64,000 nucleotides of DNA from Stomoxys calcitrans. Its lineage: Eukaryota > Arthropoda > Insecta > Diptera > Muscidae. Below are positions 32,942-44,400 of this stretch, piece after piece. Position numbers and translations under genes: made by a program. The DNA lies in NCBI RefSeq assembly GCF_963082655.1, contig NC_081552.1, positions 126,513,494 to 126,577,493 on the forward strand. The letters are read 5' to 3'. The notes beneath the pieces are model-generated. The model was not told the DNA's origin. It saw only the letters and a list, made by a program, of their open reading frames with translations, and made no database searches. Numbering within the stretch: the stretch's first letter is position 1; every line of letters begins with the position of its first letter.

Positions 32942-33835
32942 TTTACTTTATCTATACTATACTGGCACAATTTGGGTGAAACTTTCAGTATATAGCTAAG
33001 AAATTGACGAGGTTATAAAGAAACAACACTGAAGAAACCAATGCAAAATTTTGACATTTTAAAACTAAACTGTCCATATCTCCTCAACGGCAAACGATGG
33101 CATATGACATTATGCATGCTTTTTTAGACCTCGTCAAGCTCTTTCTCCAGAGTCCTAAACCATGGATATCGGTAGAGAAGATCAAAAGTTATAAATCTTA
33201 AAAGGTTGGAGAAGTGGAAAGTGGTTAATTTTGACACCCTGCATTTGACCCTGTTTTAAATATATTGACCTACATTTTCCATTTTCCTGAAAGCCTATGT
33301 ACTCTTCTACAAATGTCTAGAACATTTTTTACCGCTCAGATCAACAAATAAAAAGTTGCTGATTTATTTCAATTTTTCTTTTTGCCGCTTGGCCCAGTGT
33401 GCAACGCCATCTTGCGTTTTAAATTATCCATAAATGACTTTTTCGATAGAGAAAGGTTGAAAGATAGAATAAATTATAATGCAAAGTTGATAACACAATG
33501 GCTGAAAACTTGACTAAATGGATACGCAATGATATATGGTTGCAGACTCGACTAACTGATAACGCAGAGTTGATTTTTTGAAAATCAGAATGTATGAGTG
33601 AAAGGTGGCAAGTTTTTCCCTTGTTAATAAAGTGTATACATCGAGGACATGTCCCGGAAGTAAACATTTTATATAATAGTGTCCTTATAATATACGTTTT
33701 ATAATAAATCTGATATATGTTGACATTTCAAGGTGTTAGAGTGGAAAAATGGGCATACATCGTATGGGAAAATAAAAACGAAGCGATGTATGCCATAATT
33801 TCCATAGGATTTTTCTGTCCCCAAAACATCCATTT

Positions 33836-33867
<32 letters not shown>
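32942..33867. other. Unassigned stretch; one segment shared with 10399-10470
   Basis: No gene found. CTACAAATGTCTAGAACATT near 33308 and AATAAAAAGTTG near 33347 match the segment at 10410-10455 (CTACAAATGTCTAGAGCATT, ATAAAAAGTTG). A (TA)n tract of about 30 bases sits at 33839-33868, preceded by GAGGACA-type words like those at 17490-17610. Confidence 0.35.
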
Positions 33868-33871
<4 letters not shown>

Positions 33872-34397
33872 TAGCTCACGCCGGCCCGCATCGCTGTGCC
33901 TTCATTTTCACCACGCGAAAAATGTGTTTCTTATTCTTACTCCAAAATTTTGACTTTTTAACTAATAAGATTTTTCTGCAATTTTTTTTTCTATAGATTT
34001 TTCTTGTATTTAAATCTATTTTTTCTATGGCAAAGATTGTCACTTAAACTACCTTAAACAACGGCTTGGGTGGAAAAGTTAAAAAAGAATACCGCAAACA
34101 ACCGCAATGCAATTCCTATATTTTATTTTTCTTTATTCAAAGGACCGATAGGTTGTCATAACAAAGACAAATGCTATATGAATGATTATGACCACTCTAA
34201 CCTCTCTCTGTTCATGTTGGCTTCTCCAAATTAGCGCCATCTGCTTGCTGGCTGGCTGGATGAACTAAATCTAATTGAAAACAGCCAGTAGATAGCTCTC
34301 ATTTAAATGTTAATGCTTCTCGCTTAGAGTGAATCAAAATGTGGTGGTTGTCCATAAATGACTATATGACTACCTATTAAATAGTTATAATTTAGTC

Positions 34398-34932
34398 TGA
34401 TGGAGGGTATACATCATAGGATGGGGGTGTACTAATTTCTCTTTGTTACTCCTCGAAATATTAGTCTAAGACCCTACAAAGAATATATATTCTTGAACGT
34501 GATGACATTTTAAGTCGTTCTAGCCATATCCGCCCGTCTTCTTGAGGGTCTAGAGGGCGCAATTCCTATCCGATTTGGCTGAAATTTTGAACGACGTGTT
34601 AAGTTGTAACTTTCAGCAACTGTGCTGGAAATCGATTTAAATCGGTCCACAACCTGATATGGCTGCCATATAAACCCATCTTGATTCTTGACTTCTTGAG
34701 CCACGAGAGGGTGCAATTCTTACCCGAATTGGCTGAAATTTAACACAATGACATTTATTATGGTCCGAAGTTGACCATAACTGGATATAGCTCCAATACT
34801 ATAGCAAGTCTTTTCTGTTATCCTTTGCTTGGTTTAAAAGAGATATCGGGAAAAGAGATTGACAAATGCGATCTATGGTGGAGGGTATATAAGATTCGGC
34901 CCGGTCGAACTTAGTACGCTTTTACTGGTTTA
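34398..34932 (-). mobile_element. RepA copy, short and decayed, in HelC copy 1
   Basis: About 535 bp with a degraded 3' end (GGAGGGTATACATC, GGATGGGGGTGTACTAAT), two core units, and a 5' end GGCCCGGTCGAACTTAGTACGC. The GACG tract is nearly gone (CCGCCCGTCTTCTTGAGG joins it directly to a unit). Comparison with the uninterrupted HelC at 38080-38100 marks the insertion point at TTTAGTCT. Confidence 0.75.
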
Positions 34933-35556
34933 AAATCAAATCAAATAGCCATATTAAACGATTTTCTGTGATAAAGAACTAATTTGCCAGTTTAGATATT
35001 TGGTGCGGTGGCCATAGTTCTTTCTATTAAACCATGTAAAACTTTTGAACAAAAAGTGTTTTGGGGGAATAGCGGCGTACTACATTTATTTATGTCCCAC
35101 ACATTTATTAAAGCAGACAGTGTCCGGTTAGGTAATTATTATTAATCGACAGTTTTGGGGTGAGGTGGTCTCTAGATAATAAAGCAGAATAAAGATATCA
35201 GGTTCGCAGCCCACAAGCTTTTACATTTCATTTAACCCCAAATTGTCATGATCGGTGTTTACAGCCGCTTGGTGGTGGGCGTCTGTATAAGGATTGTGCG
35301 TCACAACCCATTTGCTACGTAAGCACAAATTTGAATAACGCACTCCACTCAAAAATATCCATCACTTGATCCCCCATTGTTTTAGTGGGTCAAATGACCT
35401 ACTGGAGGCGAATTTAGGAGGTAAAGCAGCACCTAGATTCTTGGACACAAAGTTTTCATTCGAGTCCCATTTTGTCACTATCGTCCAATTAACCTATTTT
35501 GGGGGGTTTTGGACCCCAATTACTTGGACCCAATTTGTAATGTAGAATTCGTTCTC

Positions 35557-35834
35557 TGCAAATGCAAATGCAAATTTTGCCCATGAAGATTCCACTATGG
35601 AGCTGGGGCAAACTTCTCACATATCAATGAGTGCTGTCCGTTTCAAGTTTAAACGGCGTGCCGCAGTGCGACACCTTTTAGAGAGAAGTTTTATATGGCA
35701 TAGTACCTCACAAATGTTGAAAGCATTAGGAGGGGAAAAGCAACGCTGAAAATTTTTTCTGATGGTCTCGCCAGGATTCGAACCCAGGCGTTCAGCGTCA
35801 TAGTTGGACATGCTAACCTCTGCGCTACGGTGGC
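35557..35834 (-). mobile_element. tRNA-derived SINE, fullest copy
   Basis: On the minus strand: GCCACCGTAGCGCAGAGG and TTAGCATG give an A-box-like segment. Downstream GGGTTCGAATCCTGGC is a textbook B box, about 30 bases later. Body words GGTACTATGCCAT and GTGTCGCACTGCGGC match the copies at 9 and 14 kb, and the 3' end is a (TTTGCA)n tail at 35557-35576. The tRNA-like head with intact promoter boxes and the simple-repeat tail support a Pol III-transcribed SINE mobilised by a LINE. Source tRNA not determined. Confidence 0.85.
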
Positions 35835-36519
35835 TTCCTCATCTTGGCTCACTTTTACTTTTGGGTGATACTCTTCGGGTAAGAGGGATGGTCCGCTTCC
35901 TTGCTATATCAAAATATTATATAGCCTATTGCTCTTTACGGACCACTCTCCACAATCTGTGAAAATTTCAAAGAAATAGGTTTATCCGTTTTTGAGTCTA
36001 TACGGAACAAACAAATTTACAAACCCACAAACAAACAAACGAACAAACAAACAGACAAACAAATACAAATTCCTTTGCATATGTAGACTAGCTGAACCCG
36101 GCCGCTTTGCTGCGCTTCCTTTTACATCATATGAATTATAACTTTCTTTTCAATTACTCTTCTTTGCATTTACTAAGTTACGTATATGTTTTGCGGCCAA
36201 GCTTTTATTGAACTTTAAGACTATTGTGGAAGCTTGTCAAAGGGAGGGTTAAACAATTAATACCGAAAACAGTCAAAGGTTAGTTCCTTTACTTTATTTA
36301 TTTGAAGGACAGACAACTTGTCAAAACAGTAGTGAAAAGCATGTGATCAACATTGAATACACTCTCCTGTAACCATCTTCGGCTTACCCATGCCAAAAAT
36401 AGCAGAGAAAATTTTCTGCACTGTATATTCAATAGTTGCGACAATAATCATAATCCATTTAAGACTTCAGTACAAGAACTAACGGCCTAGACCACTAAAT
36501 TAGTTTTTTCTTCTTAAAC

Positions 36520-37133
36520 CATCCATCATTATCTAATTTCGTCATTCCGTTTGTAAACCATCGAAATATTCATCTGAGACCCAATAAAGTATATATGAAT
36601 ATTTTTGATCGTCTTGACATTCTATGTCGATTTAGCCATGTCGGTCTGTTCATCTGTCGGAAGCACCTAACTTTCGAAAGGATAAAGCTAGGCGTATGAA
36701 ATTTTGCACAAATACTTCCTATTAGTGTAATTCCGTTGGATTTTAAATGGGTCATATTGGTTCAAGTTTTGATATAGCTGCCATATTAACCGGTTTTGGA
36801 TCTTAACCTCTAGAGCCCCTAAACGAAGCAATTCTTATCCAATTTGTCTCAAATTTTGAATAAGATATTTTGTTATGACTTCCAACATCTGTGCTAACAT
36901 CTGATGTAGCTCCCATATAAACCGATCTCCTAATTAACTCTCTGAGCCTCTCGAGGGCGCAATTCTTATGCGATTTGACTAAACATTATTTTAACGACTT
37001 CTCATATGATCTTCCACATATGTGCCAAATATGGTCCGATTGGGTCCATAACCTGATATAGCTCCCATATGAACCAATCTCCCGATTTAAATTTTTAAGC
37101 CACTATAGGGCTCAATTCCCGCCTTTACTTGTT
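36520..37133 (-). mobile_element. RepA copy, decayed, in HelC copy 2
   Basis: Begins near TCATTATCTAATTTCGTCAT, has one shortened GTC tract (CATGTCGGTCTGTTCATCTG), three worn units and ends CGCCTTTACTTGTT without a clear GGCC palindrome. The upstream HelC junction (GACCACTAAATTAGTTTTT) is the same as at 44828, so this insertion predates the split of the two HelC copies. Confidence 0.7.
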
Positions 37134-37225
37134 GTCACTCGATTCGTTCGCCAAGTCAATGAAAACAGTTATTTTCTCTTTATAAAATCAGCTGTTTTCA
37201 ATGACTTGGCGAAGAATCGAGTGAC
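37134..37225. repeat. Perfect-looking 34-bp inverted repeat (hairpin)
   Basis: Arms 37134-37168 (GTCACTCGATTCGTTCGCCA then AGTCAATGAAAACAG) and 37192-37225 (CTGTTTTCAATGACTTGGCG then AAGAATCGAGTGAC) pair with one bulge. The loop is about 23 nt, giving a stem-loop of 92 nt. It sits exactly after the RepA end, outside any known repeat here. It could be a tiny MITE, the terminus of another element, or an RNA hairpin. Confidence 0.85.
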
Positions 37226-37470
37226 AAAACGCAAAAAATGTGTGCTTATTGGCACACCACTTAGGTTTGAATATAAAAAGGAGGCTTCTTATCTTTGAAT
37301 TAAATTCTCAATCAAACCCGCTCCACTGAGCTTTTGTTTTCAAGACGTAGAAAAATCTCACCTCAGTAACGTAACCTACTCTCCAATAGCTCTGATTCTG
37401 TGTACGTTCGTTGAGCCTTCTCCTCTAACAGTTTAACACAAACTTGGATATTCGCACTCTACTAAATACA
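37226..37470. other. Foreign segment with TATAAAAAGG box, possible LTR piece
   Basis: Lies between the hairpin and resumed HelC sequence. It contains TTTGAATATAAAAAGGAGGC and, about 50 bases on, CCGCTCCACTGAGC. Together with the hairpin the segment could be read as TGT...ACA (37133-37470, 338 bp), as in a solo LTR. However, no target duplication, primer site or internal domain is visible. Tentative. Confidence 0.3.
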
Positions 37471-39042
37471 TTTTTATCTATTGCAAAGATAGGCACTTAA
37501 ACTACCTGTAACACATATTTTTGTTATTATGTTAAGAGTTACAAATTTACAAAAGCAAACGAACAATGTTCTGTTTTAATTATTCAATATAAAGTAGTAT
37601 ATTAGGTGGTTTATTCTCTTTCATCAACAATTGTTAAGGCCCATCTTAGGGTGGGAAATTCAAAAAAATAATACAGCAAACAACCACAAGGAAATTCCTA
37701 TATTTTATTTTAAGGACCAATAGGTTGCCATAACAAAGATAAGCGTTGCATGATCAATTTTTACCACTCTGCCCTCTCTCTGTTCGCGGTGGCGTCTCCA
37801 TTCAGTTGATCCAATTGCAAACAGAATAGATGGCGCTTATTTAAATGTTAGTGCTGACATCTATAAGGAAAGGTATAGACTTTAATAACTTAAAAGTTGT
37901 CAGTTCCATGTCGCCCCGGAAGCTAGTGCAATAACATATAAACGTCTGAGAATTGTACAATTCTCCCATCTGTTAGAGCTTTTTTGAACATATGTTATGA
38001 GTCTATTGATTTCCTTTGTCTATGCTGCTACTCGCTTGGCTACCTGGCATATATATGGCTACCAGTTGAATAGCCATAATTTAGTCTTTTTCAAATCAAA
38101 TTAAATTGCCATATTAAATGATTCTCAGTCGTAAATAACTAATTTTCCGGTCTTTATATTAGGTGCGGAGGCGACAGTTCTTAGTATTTTAACCATGTTA
38201 AACTTTTGAACATGAAAGTGTCGCCTAGCAGCACGTCGTTTGGTGAGGGGCGCCTCACTCCATCTGCCACTTGAGCACAAATTTGAATGACGCGCTCCAT
38301 TTAAAAATATCTATCACTTGATCCCCCATTGTTTTAATGGAGAGGTAAAGCACCATATAGAGCCTTGGACACAAAGTTTAATGTCATATTCGTAATCTGC
38401 TACCGTAGTCTAGTCCCGAATGCCTTTAATTTGAGGCTCATCTAGCTAGGATCGAATTATATTACCATTTGATGGTGGGGTGACCCCCAATTACTTGTAC
38501 CTCCTTTTTTATATCATATTCGTAGTCTAGTCCCGAATACCTTTCATTTGAGTCCCATATTGATATGTGCGTCCAATATGTTTGTTTTTGGGAACTTTTG
38601 GGGTTGGGGTGGCCCCTGGGTTCCATGGTGGTTAACCCCTGGGTTTATAGCATATTCGTATTCTACTCTCCAATACCTTTCATTTGATACCCATATCGTC
38701 CCGATCTGTCAACCTTGATTTTGGGTTGTGTTTTTGGGGTAACGGGGGAGGGGCCGCCCCTATCAATATCGACAAATTATATAGCCTTTTCCTCCTTCAT
38801 GACAATTTTTTAATCTTCTCCCGCATATCTTTCATTCAGGTCCCATATTGTCATCTTCATCCAATATGCCTATATGAATGGGTTTAGAGGTTGGAACAGC
38901 CTTCTAGGAAGTTAGACCCAAATTTTGATGTCATATGTGTATTCTAATCCCGAATACCTTTAATTTGAGTCCCATATTTCCCAGATCTCCGCACTTTTTT
39001 TGTGAGAAGTACCCACCCTTACACCAAAAGTAAGGAGATATC

Positions 39043-40525
39043 AAACAAGTAAAAGCGTGCTAAGTTCGGCCGGGCCGAATCTTATATACCCTCCACCATG
39101 GATCGCATTTGTCGAGTCCTTTTTCCGGCATCTCTTCTTAGGCAAAAAAGGATATAAGAAAAGAGTTGCTCTGCTATTAAAACGATATCAAGATATGGTC
39201 CGGTTCGGACCACAATTAAATTATATGTTGGAGACCTGTGTAAAATTTCAGCCAATTCGTATAAGAATTGCGCCCATTGGGGCTCACGAAGTAAAATAGA
39301 GAGAACGATTTATATGGGATCTGTATCAGGCTATAGACCGATTCAGACCATAATAAACACGTTTGTTGATGGTCATGAGAGGATCCCTCGTACAAAATTT
39401 CAGGCATATCGGATAATAATTGCGACCTCTAGGGGTCAAGAAGTCAAGATCCCAGATCGGTTTATATGGCAGCTATATCAGGTTATGAACCGATTTGAAC
39501 CTTATATGACACAGTGGTTGAAAGTAAAAATAAAATACGTCATGCAAAATTTCATTCAAATCGGATAAGAATTGTGCCCTCTAAAGGGTCAAGAAGTCAA
39601 GACCCAAGATGGGTTTATATGGCAGCTATATCAGGTTATGGGCGGATTCGAGCCATACTTAACACACTTGTTGGGTATCATAACAAAACACGTCGTGCGA
39701 AATTCCATTCCAATCAGATAAGAATTGCGCTCTCTAGAGGCTCAAGAAGTCAAGACCCAAGATCGGTTTATATGGCAGCTATATCAGGTTATGAACCGAT
39801 TTGAACCATACTTGGCACAATTGTTGGATATAATAACAAAACACGTCGTGCAAAATTTCATTCCAATCGGATAAGAATTGCGCACTCTAGAGGCTCAAGA
39901 AGTCAAGACCCAAGATCGATTTATATGGCAGCTATATCAGGTTATGGACCGATTTGAACCATACTTAGCACAGTTGTTAGATATCATAACAAAACACGTC
40001 GTTCAAAATTTCGTTCTGATCGGGTAAGAATTGCGTACGCTAGAGGCTCAAGAAGTCAAGACCCAAGATCGGTTTATATGGCAGCTATATCAGGTTATGG
40101 ACCGATTTGAACCATACGTGGCACAGTTGTTGGATATCATAGCAAAACACGTCGTGCAAAATTTCATCCCAATCGGATAAGAATTGCGCACTCTAGAGGC
40201 TCAAGAAATCAAGACCCAAGATCGGTTTATATGGCAGCTATATCAAAACATGGACCGATATGGCCCATTTACAATACCAACCAACCTACACTAATAAGAA
40301 GTATTTGAGCAAAATTTCAAGCGGCTAGCTTTACTCCTTCGGAAGTTAGCGTGCTTTCGACAGACAGACGGACGGACAGCGGACGGACATGGCTAGATCG
40401 ACATAAAATGTCGCGACGATCACGAATATATATACTTTATGGGGTCTCAGACGAATATTTCGAGTAGTTACAAACAGAATGACGAAATTAGTATACCCCC
40501 CATCTTATGGTGGAGGGTATAAAAA
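39043..40525 (+). mobile_element. RepA copy, complete, in HelC copy 2
   Basis: Starts ACAAGTAAAAGCGTGCTAAG and ends ATGGTGGAGGGTATAAAAA. About seven units, and a GACGGACGGACAGCGGACGG tract with a one-base slip near 40370. The host word ATATCAAA|ATTATATGG is split. The empty site survives in HelC copy 1 at 35905-35930 (CTATATCAAAATATTATATA). Confidence 0.88.
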
Positions 40526-40691
40526 TTATATGGCCGATTGCTTTCGAACCACACCCCACAATCTGTGGACATTTGAAAGAAATCGGTTCAGCCGTTTTTG
40601 AGTCTATACGGAACAAAAAAAAATGACAAACCAACAACCAAACATACATATATATATATATATACAAATGTATATACATATATATAATATA

Positions 40692-41516
40692 CTAGCTAAC
40701 CCGGGCCCGCTCCGCTGCACCTTCTTTTATTGTACTTTATATGACAAACTTTTCCTTGGAATTTTTTTTTTCGACAATTAAAGAGCTTTTAGTGAAATAC
40801 AATCCTACGAAAATAGTATATGGCTTGAATAATAATTTAGCAATATAAGTGCCTTTGTCCGAATCCCATATGATCTTTATTGGTCTATGTATTTAAGTTT
40901 GGATGTAAGGTGTATTTCATTCTTAAAATATTTTATTTCAGCCCGCTACTCTCATGATATCTGATTTAGGGGTGTTTTCGGGGGTGAGGTGGTCTCCCAG
41001 GCACTTGGCCCTGAAAAAATATCAGCATCGTGCTCTTCTTTCAAAAACCATTTATTTAAACCCCATATTTCCATTGGTTTAGAGGAGTGTACACGAAGAG
41101 GCGTCCCCCAAACACATGGCCAAAAATAGGTTTTCAAATTCGTTTTCTAATCTTAAATACCACATATTGGCATGGTCAAAATTGTGTACCCTTTGCTGGG
41201 TGTTTTGGGGAAGGGGTGATTCCCTAAATACATGGTCCTAAATTTGGACATCAAATTCGTATTCTACTCCCAAATACCTTTATTTCAGCCCCATTTTGCG
41301 ATAGTCACTAAAAAATTGCTGCTTGTGGGGTACTTTGGGAAAGGGGTTGACCCCCAGAAAATTGGTCCCGAAAGTGGGTATCAATTCTTGTTCTACCCCC
41401 CAGTACCTTTCATTTAAGCCCCACATTGACATGGTCGGTATATATGGCCGATTTAGGGTTGTTTTGGGGATTGGGATGGTCCCCCAAACACTAAGCCCGG
41501 AAAATATTGGGTTGCC
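40692..41516 (-). mobile_element. HelB copy 3, truncated by mariner M2
   Basis: Intact 3' end: CTAG at 40692-40695 next to CTAACCCGGGCCCGCTCCGC. Words CTTTTAGTGAAATACAAT and TTGGTCTATGTATTTAAG, then five G-rich units. It stops at the TA where mariner M2 begins; the same breakpoint is present in HelB copy 7. Confidence 0.7.
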
Positions 41517-42287
41517 CAAAAAGTAATTGTCGGTAATATATTTAGTAGTAATATAGACGGCGTTGACAAATTTTTTCAACGGCTTGTGACTCTGTAATTG
41601 CATTCTTTCCCCTGTCAGTTATCAGTTGTTACTTTTAGCTTGCTTTAGAAAAAAAGTGTGTGAAATTTTGTTTGTTTGGCGTCAATTTTAATATGGGTAC
41701 CACATGTACTGAAAGAAATTCATTTAACAAACCGAATCAACGCTTGTGATATGCACCTTAAACGCAATGAATTCGATCCGTTTTTAAAACGAATCATAAC
41801 TGGAGATGAAAAATGGATTGTTTACAACAACGTTAGTCGAAAACGATCATGGTCCAAGCATGGTGAACCAGCTCAAACCACTTCAAAGGCTGATATCCAC
41901 CAAAAGAAGGTTATGCTGTCTGTTTGGTGGGATTGGAAGGGTGTGGTATATTTTGAGCTGCTTCCAAGGAACCAAACGATTAATTCGGATGTTTGCTGTC
42001 AACAATTCCACAAATTGAATACAGCCATCAAGGAGAAGCGACCAGAATTGGTAAATCGTAAAGGTGTCATATTCCACCAGGACAACGCTAGACCGCACAC
42101 ATCTTTGGTCACTCGCCAAAAACTGAGTGAGCTTGGCGGGGAACTTTTGATGCATCCACCATATAGCCCTCCTTAAATGGTAAATCTTTCGGCAATGATG
42201 AGGCTATAAAATCGCACTTGGTTCAGTTTTTTGCAGATAAAGGCCAGAAGTTCTATGAGCGCGGAATACTAAATACTTTCTTTTAAA
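41517..42287 (+). mobile_element. mariner copy M2, 3' end lost
   Basis: Left TIR TTGGGTTGCCCAAAAAGTAA with an extra GTCGGTAATATATTTAGTAG insertion-like stretch after it, shared with M3. It runs to CTTTCTTTTAAA and then switches to HelB sequence (CCGCCAGATCTCGG), so the right TIR is missing. Confidence 0.85.
41676..42176 (+). pseudogene. mariner transposase M2, deleted at third catalytic Asp
   Basis: Same N-terminally deleted form as at 3752: IITGDEKWIVYNNVSRKRSW carries the first Asp and IFHQDNARPHTSL the second. At about 42170 a deletion of roughly 45 bases removes the DLAPLDYH segment with the third Asp and shifts the frame, ending the protein after HPPYSPP. Downstream, the C-terminal FADKGQKFYERG region persists out of frame. 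Catalytically dead. Confidence 0.85.
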
Positions 42288-42779
42288 CCGCCAGATCTCG
42301 GAGTTGGGTGGTGCGATTTAACTCAAATGAAAGGTATCTGAAATTAGGAAACGAATTTGATAACCTATTTTGGGGCCATGTGTTTGGGGGACGCCTCATC
42401 CTGCAAACTCCTCTTAAGCCAATGGCATGATGGGGTTTAAATGAATGGTATTTGAGAGAAGAGCACGATGCGGATATTTTTTCAGGGCCAAGTATCTGGG
42501 AGACCACCTCTCCCCCGAAAACACCACTAAATCAGAAATCATGAGAATATCGAGCTGAAATGAAGTATTTTAAGAATGGAGTACACCTTACATCCATACT
42601 TAAATTTCTAGACCAATAAAGATCATATGGGATTCAGATAAAGGCACTTATATTGATAAACTCTTAGTCAAGTTAGCATGGTATTTCACTAAAAGATCTT
42701 CGAAAATAAATATTCCAAGGAAACTTTTGTTCAATATAAAGTAAAAGAAGGCGCCGCGGAGCGGGCCCAGGTCAGCTAG
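42288..42779 (+). mobile_element. HelB copy 4, 3' part
   Basis: Starts at CCAGATCTCGGAGTTGGG, jumps to a G-rich unit (deleted interior), and ends GCGGAGCGGGCCCAGGTCAG + CTAG (42776-42779), followed by T. Opposite in orientation to copies 3 and 5 on either side. Confidence 0.7.
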
Positions 42780-42789
42780 TATATAAATA

Positions 42790-44400
42790 TGCGCCTTCTT
42801 TTACTTTTTGTGGAACAAAAGTTTGCAAATATGTCCGGTTAGGGTTATTGGCCCTAAAAACTATAAATATTTTGGTGAGCAAATACGTCCTATTTGGGGG
42901 TTGTAATGGTGGTGGGAAATCCCCTAGTCAGTTGGTCTCTAATGTTGATATCAGATACGTGGTCTACTCCCAAACACCTTTAATTTGAGCCATTTCCACT
43001 GTCGGCAAACGTGACCGGCTTGGGGGGTGTTTTGCGGGATGGGTGGCCACTCAGTGAGTTGGCCTTGAAAATATATATCGGATTCGTGTTCCACTCGAAG
43101 AACCCTCTTATTTGAGCCTCGTATTGCAATAGTCAGCAAATACTTACTATTTGGGTGGTGTTGTGGGGGGGCCCCATAGACACTTTTCCAGAATATTGAT
43201 ATCAGATTCGTGCTATACCCCCAAAGACCTTTCATTTGAGTCCCATATGGCAATGGTCGTAAATTTGTCCACTTTGTTTTTGTTTTTGGGGAGAGGCGGC
43301 CCCCAAACACTTGGTCCCATATTTGGATATCAGATTCGTATTATACATTCAAATACCTTTTATTTAAGACCCATATTCCCATGGTCAGTAAATAAGTCCA
43401 GTTTGGGGGGTGTTTTGGGGAAGGTATGGACCCCAGAGACGTGGTCCCACATTTGGATATCAAATTCGTATTCTACTCGCAAATGCCTTTTATTTGAGTC
43501 CCACATTGCCATGATCGGTAAATATGTCCGACTTAGGGGTGTTTTGGGGGTTGGGTGGTTTTGTGGGGGTGGGGTGGCCCCATAGACACTTTTCCCGAAT
43601 ATTGATATCAGATTTGTGGTTTACTCCCAAAGACCTTTCATTTGATCCCCATGTGGCTATGATCGTAAAAGTGTCCCCTTTGGGGGAGGTTTTTGGGGAG
43701 AGTCGGCCCCCCAAACACTTGGTACCATATTTGGATATCAGATTCTAATTCCACACTTATATAACTTTTATTTAAGCCCCATATTCCCATGGTCACTAAA
43801 TAAGCCCTGTTTAGGGGTTGTTTTTGGGAAGGGGTGGACCCCCTTAAACGTGGTCCTACATTTGGATATCAGATCTACATGCAAATTCCTTTCATTTGAG
43901 TCTCATATTGCCATGGTCGGTAAATATGTCCGATTCAGGGGTGTTTTGGGGTTTGGGGTAGTCCCCATAGCACTTGTTTCGACAAATTGATATCAGATAC
44001 GTTTTCTTATTCTAAATAACTTTCATTTGAGTCCCATATTGTCGTGATTGGTCTAAATATATGTTTGGTAGGTTTTAGGGTGGGGCGGCCCCCCTAGGTA
44101 CCCCATCCGAAATTTGGATATCAAATTTTTATTTTTAGGGTAATATATGAGAGCACACAAAATTTCGCTTAAATCGCACCACCCATCTCTGAGATCTGGC
44201 GTTTCTGAAAATTAGGGTAAGGGGGAGGGTCCAGCCTTCCTTCAGATATCAAAAAATGTAGTACCCTATTTTCACCACGGGATCATTATGCACCATCTGT
44301 GAAAATTTCAAGAAAATTGGTTAAGCCGTTTTTGAGTCTATAAGGAACACACAAACATACAAACAAACAAACAAACACAAATTGATTTTTATATATAAGA
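42790..44400 (-). mobile_element. HelB copy 5 with intact 5' end
   Basis: 5' terminus on the minus strand: TCTTATATATAAAAATC (44384-44400) followed by AATTTGTGTTTGTTTG. The sequence GAGATCTGGCGTTTCTGAAA and about ten G-rich units of 124-147 bp follow. The 3' GC-rich end is truncated (ATGCGCCTTCTTTTAC at 42790). The TC start preceded by A is what a Helitron would show. No protein gene. Confidence 0.7.

Larger units (their letters stand above)
33868..36060 (-). mobile_element. HelC copy 1, hosting a RepA and a SINE
   Basis: The 3' end (left border) reads AGCTCACGCCGGCCCGCATC, a mutated form of the CTAG plus GC-rich terminus. The 5' end (right border) shows GTTTTTGAGTCTATACGGAA and CAAACAAAC repeats. 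Interior words CGCAAACAACCGCAATGCAA and TCAAATAGCCATATTAAACG recur in HelC copy 2 at 37680 and 38100. Insertions: RepA at 34398-34932 and SINE at 35557-35834. Non-autonomous; no ORF of note. Confidence 0.6.
36088..40625 (-). mobile_element. HelC copy 2, hosting two RepA copies and a hairpin segment
   Basis: The 3' end is intact: CTAG at 36088-36091, with GCTGAACCCGGCCGC beside it (GCGGCCGGGTTCAGCTAG on the minus strand). The 5' end at 40560-40625 holds CCACAATCTGTGGACATTTG and GTTTTTGAGTCTATACGG. Insertions: RepA at 36520-37133, foreign segment 37134-37470, RepA at 39043-40525. Between 38390 and 39000 lie HelB-like G-rich units (TTTTGGGGTTGGGGTGGCCC). Confidence 0.6.

Noticed and set aside
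35762..35834. Possible tRNA gene
   Set aside because: A and B boxes are present, but the cloverleaf does not close well by eye and the sequence continues into a SINE body with a simple tail, seen in two other copies.
43151..43585. 144-codon ORF rich in Gly/Trp in HelB
   Set aside because: Translation of tandem G-rich units. Similar frames appear in several units and on the opposite strand without any known motif.
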